Position numbers and translations under genes: made by a program
Shown: positions 1 through 7,925 of the stretch, in pieces
How the letters are laid out: every line of letters begins with the position of its first letter
Numbering within the stretch: the stretch's first letter is position 1
DNA from: an uncultured Helicobacter sp.
GTDB taxonomy: Bacteria > Campylobacterota > Campylobacteria > Campylobacterales > Helicobacteraceae
Direction: 5' to 3'
DNA: 37,356 bases
Assembly (NCBI RefSeq): GCF_910577135.1
Contig: NZ_CAJTLL010000017.1
Location: forward strand, 1 to 37,356
The notes under the pieces: model-generated
Told to the model about the DNA's origin: nothing
Database searches by the model: none
What the model saw: the letters and a program-made list of their open reading frames with translations, nothing else

Positions 1-648
1 AGCATATTGAGTAGGGATTGGATAGATAAATGGATATTAAGATTCTATCGCCACACTTCCGACCATCATACTGATTTATTAAAAATTTGGCACAATTTAT
101 TAATACTTATTGGAATCTTTGGATTTCTAAGCGGTGCTCTCATCATAGGATTTAATAGATTGGCAGGAAACTATATTTTTTCTCCTCATAGTCTTTATGC
201 ATTTTATTGCCTACATATCAAACACATCTTACTCACAAGTCCATTATGTGCTATTATAGTTTTTAACTTATCGTTGGTGCTTATATTTGCTGGAATATTC
301 CTTGCAGTAATGCTATACGATGTGAAAACAAAGAAGCTAAAATCTTTTGTAGTTTTACTTATTTTTGTTCTTCCTATGAATTGCTTTCACTCATTGTTGT
401 TTCTACTTTTTGCAATATGTTTATCATTCTTGCATAGAACAATAGCTATTACTTTTTCATATATCATTACTTTAATGATTCTTGTTTCCTCACCAAAATA
501 TATTATTCCAGCCATTGGCATTTTCATAGATAAAAGAGCAATGTTTGACCCACTATCAGTAGTTGGCGCAATCTATACTATTTTATTTGGCATAATGCTT
601 TATTCGTTGATTAAAACCGCTCGTAAAAATTCTATCGTGCCGCATTAA
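1..648 (+). CDS. C-terminal membrane domain of a pentapeptide-repeat protein (5' end outside window)
   Basis: The frame is open to the first base of the window (AGC ATA precede a TTG at 7), so this is probably the C-terminal part of a longer gene and not a 213-aa protein. It starts with an amphipathic stretch containing FYRHTSDHHTDLLKIWHNLL and then has about five hydrophobic segments, ending in TARKNSIVPH. The gene at 727 carries the matching FYRVLADHHTD stretch after its pentapeptide repeats, and the fragment ending at 2604 carries the same TARKNSIVPH end, so the two loci are paralogues. The function of this membrane-anchored family is not known to me; a role at the inner membrane is inferred only from the hydrophobic segments. 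Confidence 0.6.
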   Translation, partial: SILSRDWIDKWILRFYRHTSDHHTDLLKIWHNLLILIGIFGFLSGALIIGFNRLAGNYIFSPHSLYAFYCLHIKHILLTSPLCAIIVFNLSLVLIFAGIFLAVMLYDVKTKKLKSFVVLLIFVLPMNCFHSLLFLLFAICLSFLHRTIAITFSYIITLMILVSSPKYIIPAIGIFIDKRAMFDPLSVVGAIYTILFGIMLYSLIKTARKNSIVPH

Positions 649-726
649 CAAAACGTCACAGCAATTAAAATATATTTACCTTGCAAAAATATGATTATTC
701 TTAATTTAATATAAAAAGAAAGAGCA

Positions 727-2001
727 ATGAAGCCTATTACTATCAATGAATTTAATACCTATGCAAAAGATTGCAAAGAGAAACCACCGAATCTTTGGCA
801 GTTTCTCACACATCTAAGCTTTAAGCACGATGGGCGAGTTACCTATCAAAATAATACACTCATTATCAATGTACCGCTTCATTTTACAAGAGAAAATCAC
901 CAAAGTAAGGATTTGCTCCACAAAGAATTCATCTTCAAAGATATGTGTTTTATGCAGGATATTATCATTAATAAAATTGATGATTTAGCCCTGCATATTG
1001 ATAAAAATGTAAGTTTTAAAAAACTTTGCCTACAAAGTATTTATGAGGATACGACAAAAGGCACAATAAGCCACATATGGATACATCAAGATTTTCAATG
1101 CGAAGAGTTTATTATAATGAATTATAGCATTACTTCATTTATTGTATCCGCACATCATATTTATGGGAATCTCAATTTTATAGAATGTGAGTTTAAAACT
1201 TTTTACCCTTATCTTAGACAATCTCATACATTTAGCTTCTATGGAAACTTTATGTTTAAAGCCTGTCATTTCACACAAGAAGCCATTTTCACGCATTTTA
1301 TTTTCCATAATCAAGTCGATTTCAAAGATTCTATATTTGAACGCCTAGCAGATTTTCGTGAAGCTATTTTTAAAACTCAAGCTTGTTTTCAAGGAGTAGT
1401 ATTTGAAAAAGCAGCGTGTTTTTATGGCGTTAAGTTTGAAAAACCCCCAAACTTTTCTCAAGCTGCCTTTAATGGAAATTTGAATCTTGTGAATGCAAAA
1501 ATTGATTGTGATTTTAAAACGCTTAAGACAGATTTAGAATCTGAATGCCAAACATCTCATACCACACACAAGATGTGGCATAAAATAAAAAATTGTATTT
1601 ATTCTAAAACTTGTAATACCACTCCACAAAAGCAAAAAACGAGTATAAATTTAGAAAAATTAGCCAATACGGCAAATGATTTTCGCGATTCTTTTCGATT
1701 ATGCAAAAATGCGTTGATTAAAGAAAATAACCTCCTAGACGCTTCACAATGGCACAAATTGGAGCTTTATTATAAAGAGATTGAACTGAGTGCAAAATCC
1801 CGGGTACCTAACACACCTGTCCAAAATGAAAAGGACATTAGAAGGAATACCTCCATTTTTCAATACCTTGTAGAATTTAAATTACTAGCCTTCTATCGCG
1901 TTTTAGCCGACCACCACACCGATACATTAAGGATAATCAACAATCTTATTTTGCTTATTGGACTTTATGCGCTCTTTTTATATATGACAACTGATTATTA
2001 A
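727..2001 (+). pseudogene. Pentapeptide-repeat protein, N-terminal portion, stopped before its membrane domain
   Basis: This 424-aa frame has an N-terminal region of unknown fold and then pentapeptide-like repeats at about residues 195-255, with a phenylalanine or cysteine recurring every five residues (for example FREAIFKTQACFQGVVFEKA). Such repeats form a right-handed beta-helix. A short linker leads to FYRVLADHHTDTLRI, equivalent to the start of the gene at position 1. The frame then hits TAA at 1999-2001, in the first membrane segment. The same frame reopens and continues, through a TGA at 2092-2094, into the 2104-2604 piece. With the intact-looking paralogue beside it, I read this as a gene broken by two nonsense codons. 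A soluble truncated protein could still be made. Confidence 0.65.
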
Positions 2002-2103
2002 ATACTAAAAATCTTTACACTGCCTAATGATGGAGCATATAATGTTCTTGTGGCGGAATATTTTAGCCATCTTGATGTATCCTTGAAACAATGACTTAAG
2101 ATT

Positions 2104-2604
2104 ATGTTGGTCACTATGATATTTCTTATAATAGCATTCAGTATTGCATATTCCGCTTGGATTTATCAGCATAAACTGAGTAAGCGGCACATAATCCTTA
2201 CCCTGAAACTCTTTAGAGATGATATATTCACGCTATTTTTACCTGTGCTTTTTTATACTCTCTTTGTATTGTTGGCATATAGTTGCATCACTACATACGA
2301 ATCATTTATTATATTTGCAAAAGCCTTCTGCTTTGTTGTATGTTACATCTTACTCTTGTCCTCAAATGTGGTTTTAAGAACTATCTCTCTTGTGCTGTGC
2401 TATTTAGCATTATGTCCTATTTTAGCCCAAAATATTGAGATACTCCACCCACTTCTTGGTAAGCTACTTAGCACAAATACAGGCTGCCTTAACAGCAACG
2501 ATCAAGCATTTATAGCCCTTAGTTTTGTCTATACAATCCTTATGATACTCGTGCTTTTCTCCCTGCAAAAGACCGCGAGGAAAAATTCTATCGTGCCGCA
2601 TTGA
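2104..2604 (+). pseudogene. Detached C-terminal membrane domain of the pentapeptide-repeat protein
   Basis: This 166-aa frame is in the same reading frame as 727-2001. Between them lie about 30 sense codons bounded by TAA (1999) and TGA (2092). It contains four or five hydrophobic segments and ends TARKNSIVPH, like the gene ending at 648. The last 22 bases before the stop (2581-2602) are identical to 625-646. I see no convincing ribosome-binding site before the ATG at 2104, so independent translation is doubtful. Its 3' end overlaps the convergent antiporter gene by 17 bases. Confidence 0.6.
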
Positions 2605-4174
2605 GTATATATTTCTTATCTATCAATTCCCCTCCATAGTGACATTTTAAAATATAAAATATACCTATGAGCAGCGCTACCCCTAGCCCAAAAGCCAACA
2701 GAGTGCTCTGAAAATATGATACCACTACAAAGCTTACTGCCGCACATAAGGCGGTAAGCGTGGTATAAGGAAGCTGTGTGATAAAATGGCTTTGCACAGA
2801 GCAGCCTGCACCGACTGCGGAGAGAATGGTAGTATCCGATATTGGTGAGCTATGATCTCCATATACCGCACCTGAGAGGATTGCAGATAGAGCTAAAAAT
2901 ACGCTTTGCTCCATTCCTGCCCCCTGCACTATCATCTCCATACCAATAGGCAGCATAATGGCAAATGTCCCCCAGCTCGTGCCTGTGCAGAATGCAATAA
3001 AAGCAGAGATAAAAAATAAAAACACCGGCATAAAAACTAAATACTCCTCATTTATCGTGCTTTTTGCCACACTCGCGAGATACACACCTGTTTGTATATG
3101 CTCCTTAATCACCGGACCAATCGCCCAAGCAAGGCTTAAAATCAATATCGCCCCAAACATACTTTTAGCCCCATACCAAAAAACCGCAGGATCATCCCTT
3201 GATTTAATAATGCCCAAAGTAAGAACCAATGTAACACAAAGCGCGAAAGCACCTCCACACACAAGCGATAATGGCGTATCTGTATGTGAAAGCATACTCA
3301 TCAAGGCAAATTCCCCTCCTGCCTTATATCCACTATAAAAAATCATAAAGCAAATGCCCGCAATCAGCGCTAAAATAGGCACGATAAGATACACAATGGC
3401 ATTTTTGTAATAAAAGGAGGAACGTCCTAGAGTACTTGAATCTTTTACATCAATATTCATATTATGCCGCATCACAGGGAGATTTATGCGCCAAAGAATC
3501 GTTAAGACAACTGCCAATAGTGCAAAAAAAGCATAAAAATTATTTGGAATGCTCTCTAGTAACATCATAAAAGGCTCATCAACACCCTGCTTGCTTAAAA
3601 GCCCGATATTATACGCACCCCAGCTTGAAAGAGGTACTAAAATGCAAATAGGAGCAGAAGTAGAATCTATGATATAAGCCAGACGCTCACGGCTTGAATG
3701 ATAGCTATCATTGAGTGGGCGAGCAATTTGCCCAACAGTAAGTGCATTAAAGTAATCATCAATAAAAATGACAATCCCCGCAATAAATGCCAAAAATTCT
3801 GCACCTTTTGCAGAGGCAATATAGTTTCTCGCCCATTTGACAAATACACCAATCGCCCCACTATACAGAATAAGCTGAGTGATTACACCAAGGATAATAA
3901 GAAAGGCGAAGATAAATATCCCATCATAATTTATACCCTCATCATAAAACACACTCACAACTGCCCTGCAAACAAAGTCTAACGCCTCAATATTAAACCC
4001 ATAGAGCATAATACCACTTAAGCAAATGCCCATAAAAAGCGATAGCACTACCTTTCGCGTGAGGATAACCATCACAACAACAAAAATAGGCACGACAAGA
4101 CTTAGGCTTGAATGAGCAAATCCGTAATCCTCCACAATAGTCCTTAAGGTATAAGATATGAGGCTAAGAAGCAT
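2588..4174 (-). CDS. NhaC-family Na+/H+ antiporter
   Basis: A 528-aa polytopic membrane protein with about a dozen hydrophobic segments. NhaC-type features include the acidic membrane motif IFIDDYFN near residues 136-143, DSTSAPICILVPLSSWG near 170-186, and GDHSSPISDTT in the C-terminal half. Members exchange Na+ for H+, though some transport organic substrates such as malate/lactate or amino acids, so the substrate is not certain. The ATG lies only 17 bases after the CCA end of tRNA-Leu(CAA) on the same strand, which leaves no room for a separate promoter. The mRNA is probably read through from the tRNA promoter, or the true start is slightly further inside. The 3' end overlaps the pentapeptide-gene remnant by 17 bases. 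Confidence 0.85.
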   Translation of the reverse strand: MLLSLISYTLRTIVEDYGFAHSSLSLVVPIFVVVMVILTRKVVLSLFMGICLSGIMLYGFNIEALDFVCRAVVSVFYDEGINYDGIFIFAFLIILGVITQLILYSGAIGVFVKWARNYIASAKGAEFLAFIAGIVIFIDDYFNALTVGQIARPLNDSYHSSRERLAYIIDSTSAPICILVPLSSWGAYNIGLLSKQGVDEPFMMLLESIPNNFYAFFALLAVVLTILWRINLPVMRHNMNIDVKDSSTLGRSSFYYKNAIVYLIVPILALIAGICFMIFYSGYKAGGEFALMSMLSHTDTPLSLVCGGAFALCVTLVLTLGIIKSRDDPAVFWYGAKSMFGAILILSLAWAIGPVIKEHIQTGVYLASVAKSTINEEYLVFMPVFLFFISAFIAFCTGTSWGTFAIMLPIGMEMIVQGAGMEQSVFLALSAILSGAVYGDHSSPISDTTILSAVGAGCSVQSHFITQLPYTTLTALCAAVSFVVVSYFQSTLLAFGLGVALLIGIFYILKCHYGGELIDKKYILNAAR

Positions 4175-4191
4175 TGTAATCTTAATTGATA

Positions 4192-4278
4192 TGGTGCCGA
4201 AGGTCGGACTCGAACCGACACAGGGTTGCCCCTACTAGATTTTGAGTCTAGCGCGTCTACCAGTTTCACCACTCCGGC
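4192..4278 (-). tRNA. tRNA-Leu (anticodon CAA)
   Basis: On the minus strand the sequence begins GCCGGAGUGG and ends CUUCGGCACCA, giving a 7-bp acceptor stem with one G-U pair and an encoded CCA. The anticodon loop reads CU-CAA-AA between CUAGA-type stem halves. A long variable arm, typical of tRNA-Leu, and GGUUCGAGUCC in the T arm are present. It decodes UUG. It is followed after 17 bases by the antiporter start codon. Confidence 0.95.
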
Positions 4279-4286
4279 TTATTAAA

Positions 4287-4313
4287 ATTCACTATGGCTA
4301 CGCTGTTGCACTT
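4287..4313. repeat. 27-bp direct repeat, copy 1
   Basis: The stretch starting ATTCACTATGGCTACG is repeated at 4417-4443 with one mismatch (G versus A at the sixteenth base). The copies start 130 bases apart. On the minus strand this copy lies just upstream of tRNA-Leu(CAA) and contains CATAGT, a possible weak -10 box, so it may carry promoter function for that tRNA. Confidence 0.75.
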
Positions 4314-4334
4314 CGTGCCGCGTAGTCTTACTTC

Positions 4335-4353
4335 GCAGGAAGTAAATTCCTGC
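4335..4353. repeat. Perfect hairpin GCAGGAA-N5-TTCCTGC
   Basis: A 7-bp inverted repeat with a 5-base loop, inside the repeat-bearing tRNA spacer. No T-run follows on either strand, so it is not a classical terminator. Confidence 0.6.
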
Positions 4354-4416
4354 TTCGCGCCTAAAGTTTTAGCTTAACGCGCTTTGCGCTTTTCAAGCTA
4401 GTTTCTAAAGGCTTAG

Positions 4417-4443
4417 ATTCACTATGGCTACACTGTTGCACTT
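4417..4443. repeat. 27-bp direct repeat, copy 2
   Basis: Second copy of the repeat at 4287-4313, differing at one base. The two copies diverge beyond GCACTT. Confidence 0.75.
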
Positions 4444-4569
4444 TTGCCGTTGCACAATCTTTATGATACATCTCTTAAGGGTAAAATAGCGCTTTGGCTT
4501 CGTTTTGTCCTTAACAAATTGTATCAGGTGAATTTCTAAGGTTAGAATCTCTAATCTACGACAAAATTT

Positions 4570-4595
4570 TATAGAAAAATAAATGAAATTCTATA
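4570..4595 (-). terminator. Possible weak hairpin terminator after tRNA-Leu(GAG)
   Basis: TATAGAA and TTCTATA form a 7-bp AT-rich stem within about 35 bases of the tRNA 3' end, in its direction of transcription. The T-run is in the loop and not after the stem, so this could equally be a processing or decay signal. Confidence 0.3.
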
Positions 4596-4603
4596 AAGAA
4601 GTA

Positions 4604-4688
4604 TGGTGCGCTGAGCGAGACTTGAACTCGCACGGGTCGCCCCGCCACCCCCTCAAGATGGTGTGTCTACCAATTCCACCACCAGCGC
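4604..4688 (-). tRNA. tRNA-Leu (anticodon GAG)
   Basis: On the minus strand it runs from GCGCUGGUGG to UCAGCGCACCA, with a 7-bp acceptor stem (one G-U) and encoded CCA. The anticodon stem CCAUC/GGUGG encloses the loop UU-GAG-GG. A long variable arm (GGCGGGGCGACC region) and GUUCAAGUC in the T arm are present. It decodes CUC and CUU. Confidence 0.95.
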
Positions 4689-4693
4689 AACTC

Positions 4694-4710
4694 CCCCTAC
4701 AAAGAAGGGG
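4694..4710 (-). terminator. GC hairpin between atpE and tRNA-Leu(GAG)
   Basis: CCCC and GGGG flank a 9-base loop between the atpE stop and the tRNA 5' end. No T-run follows, so it may be a 3'-end stabiliser for the atpE message and not a terminator. Confidence 0.3.
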
Positions 4711-4717
4711 AAAATGT

Positions 4718-4723
4718 ATTATA
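4718..4723 (-). promoter_or_regulatory. Probable -10 box for tRNA-Leu(GAG)
   Basis: A perfect TATAAT on the minus strand lies 30 bases upstream of the mature tRNA 5' end and overlaps the atpE stop codon. Its position suits a separate promoter for the tRNA. Confidence 0.5.
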
Positions 4724-5033
4724 AAACGCCAAAAGGATCTGCATAAATCGCAATAAGTGCTAACACTAATGTATAAATCACTTGCGCTTCAATCAACGCC
4801 AAAGCAATAAACATTGTTCCTAGCAACTTACCACTAATGCCGGGGTTTCTCGCTGTGCCTGAAATAGTCGCTGCAGCTGCGTGTCCCATACCAATAGCAC
4901 CACCAAGCGCTGCAATCCCTAAGCCAATAACTGCTCCGGCTATTGAATATGCTTTAATCATATCAGCACCACTTACCTCTGCACCAAAGGCAAAGCCTAA
5001 CATTCCTAAACATAAAAGAGCTAAAATTTTCAT
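4719..5033 (-). CDS. atpE: F1Fo ATP synthase subunit c
   Basis: This 104-aa proteolipid forms the rotating c-ring in the inner membrane. It has a cleavable-looking N-terminal hydrophobic segment (to about residue 18, GFAFGA), as is usual in Campylobacterota. Two transmembrane hairpin helices are joined by the polar loop ARNPG (61-65), and the proton-carrying carboxylate is Glu82 in LALIEAQ. A glycine-rich first helix (GLGIAALGGAIGMG) packs the ring. The start is supported by GAGGTG upstream. It stands apart from the other atp genes, as I recall for H. pylori, and follows pnp after a 97-base gap with its own candidate promoter. Confidence 0.95.
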   Translation of the reverse strand: MKILALLCLGMLGFAFGAEVSGADMIKAYSIAGAVIGLGIAALGGAIGMGHAAAATISGTARNPGISGKLLGTMFIALALIEAQVIYTLVLALIAIYADPFGVL

Positions 5034-5101
5034 TTCGCACCTCGTTTTTTATCTCAAAGCCCGTTCGGATTCATTCCCCTACTTGACACTTTGGAAGCGA
5101 C

Positions 5102-5107
5102 ATTATG
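5102..5107 (-). promoter_or_regulatory. Candidate -10 box for atpE
   Basis: CATAAT on the minus strand, about 68 bases upstream of the atpE start, in the gap after pnp. This is the best -10-like hexamer there; no clear -35 is visible. Confidence 0.35.
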
Positions 5108-5130
5108 CCTAAGCTTTGATAAAACAAAGA

Positions 5131-7251
5131 TTAAAGAATGCTTTTGCTTAGCCCGAGCTCCACCTTGCCCTTATTCTGCCCTAGAATCTCGCATTCTAGC
5201 TCGCTCACACCTTGCAAAATATCGCTTAATCGCTGTTGCCTATCCTGTGTAATCTTGCTAATATGCACTAGCCCATCGCCTCCACGTGGTAGCTCCACAA
5301 ACACCCCAAAATCTGCAATTTTCTTAATCCTCCCCACAAATCGCTCTCCTGCCACATAGCTCTCCTGATCAACCCTTTCACTTCCACCACCCACAATCTC
5401 CATAATAAAGGCTTTTGCCGCCTTAAGTTTCTCCATATTATCTGCATTAATGCTTACCATACCACTCTCACGTGCTAAATCAATGCTTACTGAAAATCGT
5501 TCAATAATATCTTTTATCACCTTCCCACCCGCACCTATCACTTCTACAATCTTATGCGGAGGTATCATAAAGCTTTCACTTTTGGGTAAAATCGCCTCAT
5601 TTAGCACAATCTTTGCCCTCGTAGATTCCATAATGCCTAAAATATGCTCCCGCGCCTCTTTTGCCTGATAGAGCGCTTGAGATAGAATCTCCTGTGTAAT
5701 ACCCCCTAGCTTAATATCCATCTGCATCGCACTTATACCCTTATATCCCCCAGCAACTTTAAAATCCATATCACCATCATGGTCTTCTAATCCGCTAATA
5801 TCCGTTAAAATCGCATATCGCTCACCCTCTGTGACAAGCCCCATCGCCACCCCCGCAATGAGTGAATCTACCTCCACCCCACACGCACATAATGCCAATG
5901 AGCCGCCACACACACTTGCCATTGAGCTTGAGCCATTAGATTCTAGAATCTCTGATACCAACCGAATAGTCTTATCCTCACTCTTAATGCTAGATTCTAA
6001 AGCACGTCGGGCGAGATTGCCGTGTCCTAATTCTCTGCGCCCAGCAGAGCCTATCATTCCTGCTTCACCTACACTAAAATGTGGGAAATTGTAGTGAAAC
6101 AAAAATCGCCGTTTGAGCGCACTCTTGCTCCCTAGCATTTCATAGCTTTGCATATCGCTTTCACTGCCTAGAGTTGCGCTCACAAGCGCTTGTGTCTGCC
6201 CCCGTGTGAAAAGCACACTTCCGTGCGCACAGGGCAAAATATTAGTCTCTATACTAATAGGGCGCACATCTTTAAGCCCCCTGCCATCAGGACGTTTGTG
6301 AGAATCTAAAATCATCTCTCGCACATATTGCTTTTTTGCCTTAAGGATATAATCTTGTGCCACTTCTAGCTCTAAATCACACTCTTGTGCCACTTGTGAG
6401 ATAAGCGTGTGAATATGCTTTATGGATTCTGATTTTGCCATAGCAGAGAGAGCCTCGCTAATATGCGCTTCATAATTTCTAAAAATACGTGCATAAAGTT
6501 CTTCATCTAGCTTTCTTGCGTGAGATACTAGGGCAAAAGGAGGCTTTTTATGAGGCAAAAAATGCTGATGATATGTCTTTGTCGCCTTAACAATGTAGTT
6601 TTTAGCCAAAGTGATAGCATTTAAAAACTCGCTCTCCTCTAGCTCATTTGCGCCTTTTTGAGTGCGGATAGACTTCATCTCAATCATCAAAAGCTCATCG
6701 CCCCGCCCAGATATGAATAAATCTAGCTCACTCTCTTTATATTGCTCCATTGTAGGATTTAGCACAAAAGTGCCATTTATGCGTCCTAAACGCACTCCAC
6801 ACACTGCATTATCACGCAATGATTCTAAAGGCAAATCCGCCACATAGAGCGCACACGCAGCAGCATTAAGAGCATTTACTTGCAAATCACTCATTCCATC
6901 ATAGCTAAGCACCATCACCACAATAGATGTATTATGCGCATATCCCTTTGGGAAAAGTGGGCGCAGTGTGCGGTCAATAAGCCTTGAAGTGAGAATCTCA
7001 AACTCACTTGGTTTCCCCTCACGTTTGACAAATCCAGCAGGAAACTTAGCCTTAGCATAGGATTTTTCAATATACTGCACACTCAAAGGCACGAAATCCC
7101 CCTCAATTACTTCATTCTCTTGTGTGCAAACACTCGCTAAAAGCACACTCCCCCCACTTTGGTATAAAATCCCTCCATTTGCCGCCTTTGCGACATAATC
7201 AAAGCTATATCGCTCCTTTAGATTCTCTAATGCAATATCAATATGCGTCAT
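5131..7251 (-). CDS. pnp: Polyribonucleotide nucleotidyltransferase (PNPase)
   Basis: This 3'-to-5' phosphorolytic exoribonuclease degrades RNA to nucleoside diphosphates with inorganic phosphate. The 706-aa protein has the full family layout: two RNase PH domains (about 1-210 and 310-540) with GRRELGHGNLARRAL and the acidic active-site stretch LEDHDGDMDFKVAG, then a KH domain around 550-610 (GAGGKVIKDI, the GxxG loop), and a C-terminal S1 domain (VGRIKKIADFGVFVELPRGG). Its ATG overlaps the stop of the upstream PRTase gene as TAATG, so translation is coupled. It is the last gene of the purD-to-pnp operon. Confidence 0.97.
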   Translation of the reverse strand: MTHIDIALENLKERYSFDYVAKAANGGILYQSGGSVLLASVCTQENEVIEGDFVPLSVQYIEKSYAKAKFPAGFVKREGKPSEFEILTSRLIDRTLRPLFPKGYAHNTSIVVMVLSYDGMSDLQVNALNAAACALYVADLPLESLRDNAVCGVRLGRINGTFVLNPTMEQYKESELDLFISGRGDELLMIEMKSIRTQKGANELEESEFLNAITLAKNYIVKATKTYHQHFLPHKKPPFALVSHARKLDEELYARIFRNYEAHISEALSAMAKSESIKHIHTLISQVAQECDLELEVAQDYILKAKKQYVREMILDSHKRPDGRGLKDVRPISIETNILPCAHGSVLFTRGQTQALVSATLGSESDMQSYEMLGSKSALKRRFLFHYNFPHFSVGEAGMIGSAGRRELGHGNLARRALESSIKSEDKTIRLVSEILESNGSSSMASVCGGSLALCACGVEVDSLIAGVAMGLVTEGERYAILTDISGLEDHDGDMDFKVAGGYKGISAMQMDIKLGGITQEILSQALYQAKEAREHILGIMESTRAKIVLNEAILPKSESFMIPPHKIVEVIGAGGKVIKDIIERFSVSIDLARESGMVSINADNMEKLKAAKAFIMEIVGGGSERVDQESYVAGERFVGRIKKIADFGVFVELPRGGDGLVHISKITQDRQQRLSDILQGVSELECEILGQNKGKVELGLSKSIL

Positions 7252-7916
7252 TATGTGTCCTTTGTGATAGTGTTTTTGCTTAAAATATCTTCAAATGCCT
7301 CATCGCTAAGAGGCGGGAGATTGGGAAAATAATGTGTCGTTGATACATAATTTTCTACAGGATAAGGGCAGCATACCTCATCGCAAATCTCGCACAAAAG
7401 CGTATAAATCTCCTTTGGCATTACAGGTGCAATAGCATATAAATTCTTTGCCTCCATATTCATACAGGTTTTAATCGCCACCCCCATACGGAAGCCCGTC
7501 TCAATACCCATATCAAAGAGCAGCACATCTTTGCCTTTTAATGAGCTTAGTCCCTCGCCCTTGCGCAATTGATAACGTGCAGGCAAAATGGCTTCTTCAT
7601 ATTGCCGCTGCGCCTCACCATAGACATAATCTAAGCTAATATTAAAAGCGCTCACTAGCTCTTCGTTTATCACAATCTCCATATCCTCGCTTACCACAGC
7701 AATAGAACATTCGGGATTGTGCGGAGCGGGAATCATTTGTGTAAAAAGAAATTCCATAGGCACTTTAAGCATTTGGGCAAGAGTATGTGCATAGACTACA
7801 CCATCGCGACCAATGGCTACAAGCACGGCATTTTGCAATGGAAGATTCTTAATACTTATTGAATCAAAAAGTGCTCTAATAGAATCTTGTGCATCTTCAA
7901 ATATAATCTGCTGCAA
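7251..7916 (-). CDS. Phosphoribosyltransferase-domain protein
   Basis: This 221-aa protein has a type I phosphoribosyltransferase-like core. The hydrophobic strand plus loop VLLFDMGIETGFRM near residues 128-145 corresponds to the PRPP-binding loop, although the usual D-D pair before the loop is replaced by F-D. The substrate is unknown. The start is a TTG with AAAGGA just upstream, 9 bases after lptD; the end overlaps the pnp start as TAATG. The equivalent position in H. pylori, as I recall, is the conserved hypothetical HP1214. Being fixed between lptD and pnp suggests a housekeeping nucleotide or RNA role, but that is inference. Confidence 0.7.
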   Translation of the reverse strand: MQQIIFEDAQDSIRALFDSISIKNLPLQNAVLVAIGRDGVVYAHTLAQMLKVPMEFLFTQMIPAPHNPECSIAVVSEDMEIVINEELVSAFNISLDYVYGEAQRQYEEAILPARYQLRKGEGLSSLKGKDVLLFDMGIETGFRMGVAIKTCMNMEAKNLYAIAPVMPKEIYTLLCEICDEVCCPYPVENYVSTTHYFPNLPPLSDEAFEDILSKNTITKDT

Positions 7917-7925
7917 TGTTATCCT

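Larger units (their letters stand above)
4279..4603. other. Spacer between two tRNA-Leu genes with direct repeats and hairpins
   Basis: No credible gene is present in these 325 bases. The spacer contains two copies of a 27-base direct repeat, a perfect 7-bp hairpin at 4335-4353, an imperfect GC-containing inverted repeat around 4371-4396 (AGCTT...AAGCT enclosing GCGC words), and a hairpin just downstream of tRNA-Leu(GAG). The mix suggests a dispersed intergenic repeat element next to tRNA genes. I could not identify the element family. Confidence 0.6.

Noticed and set aside
2958..3338. Rightward 126-codon frame inside the antiporter gene
   Set aside because: It lies opposite a clear membrane-protein gene, has no domain and no ribosome-binding site; it is the complement of the real frame. 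The same holds for the many frames opposite pnp, lptD and flhA.
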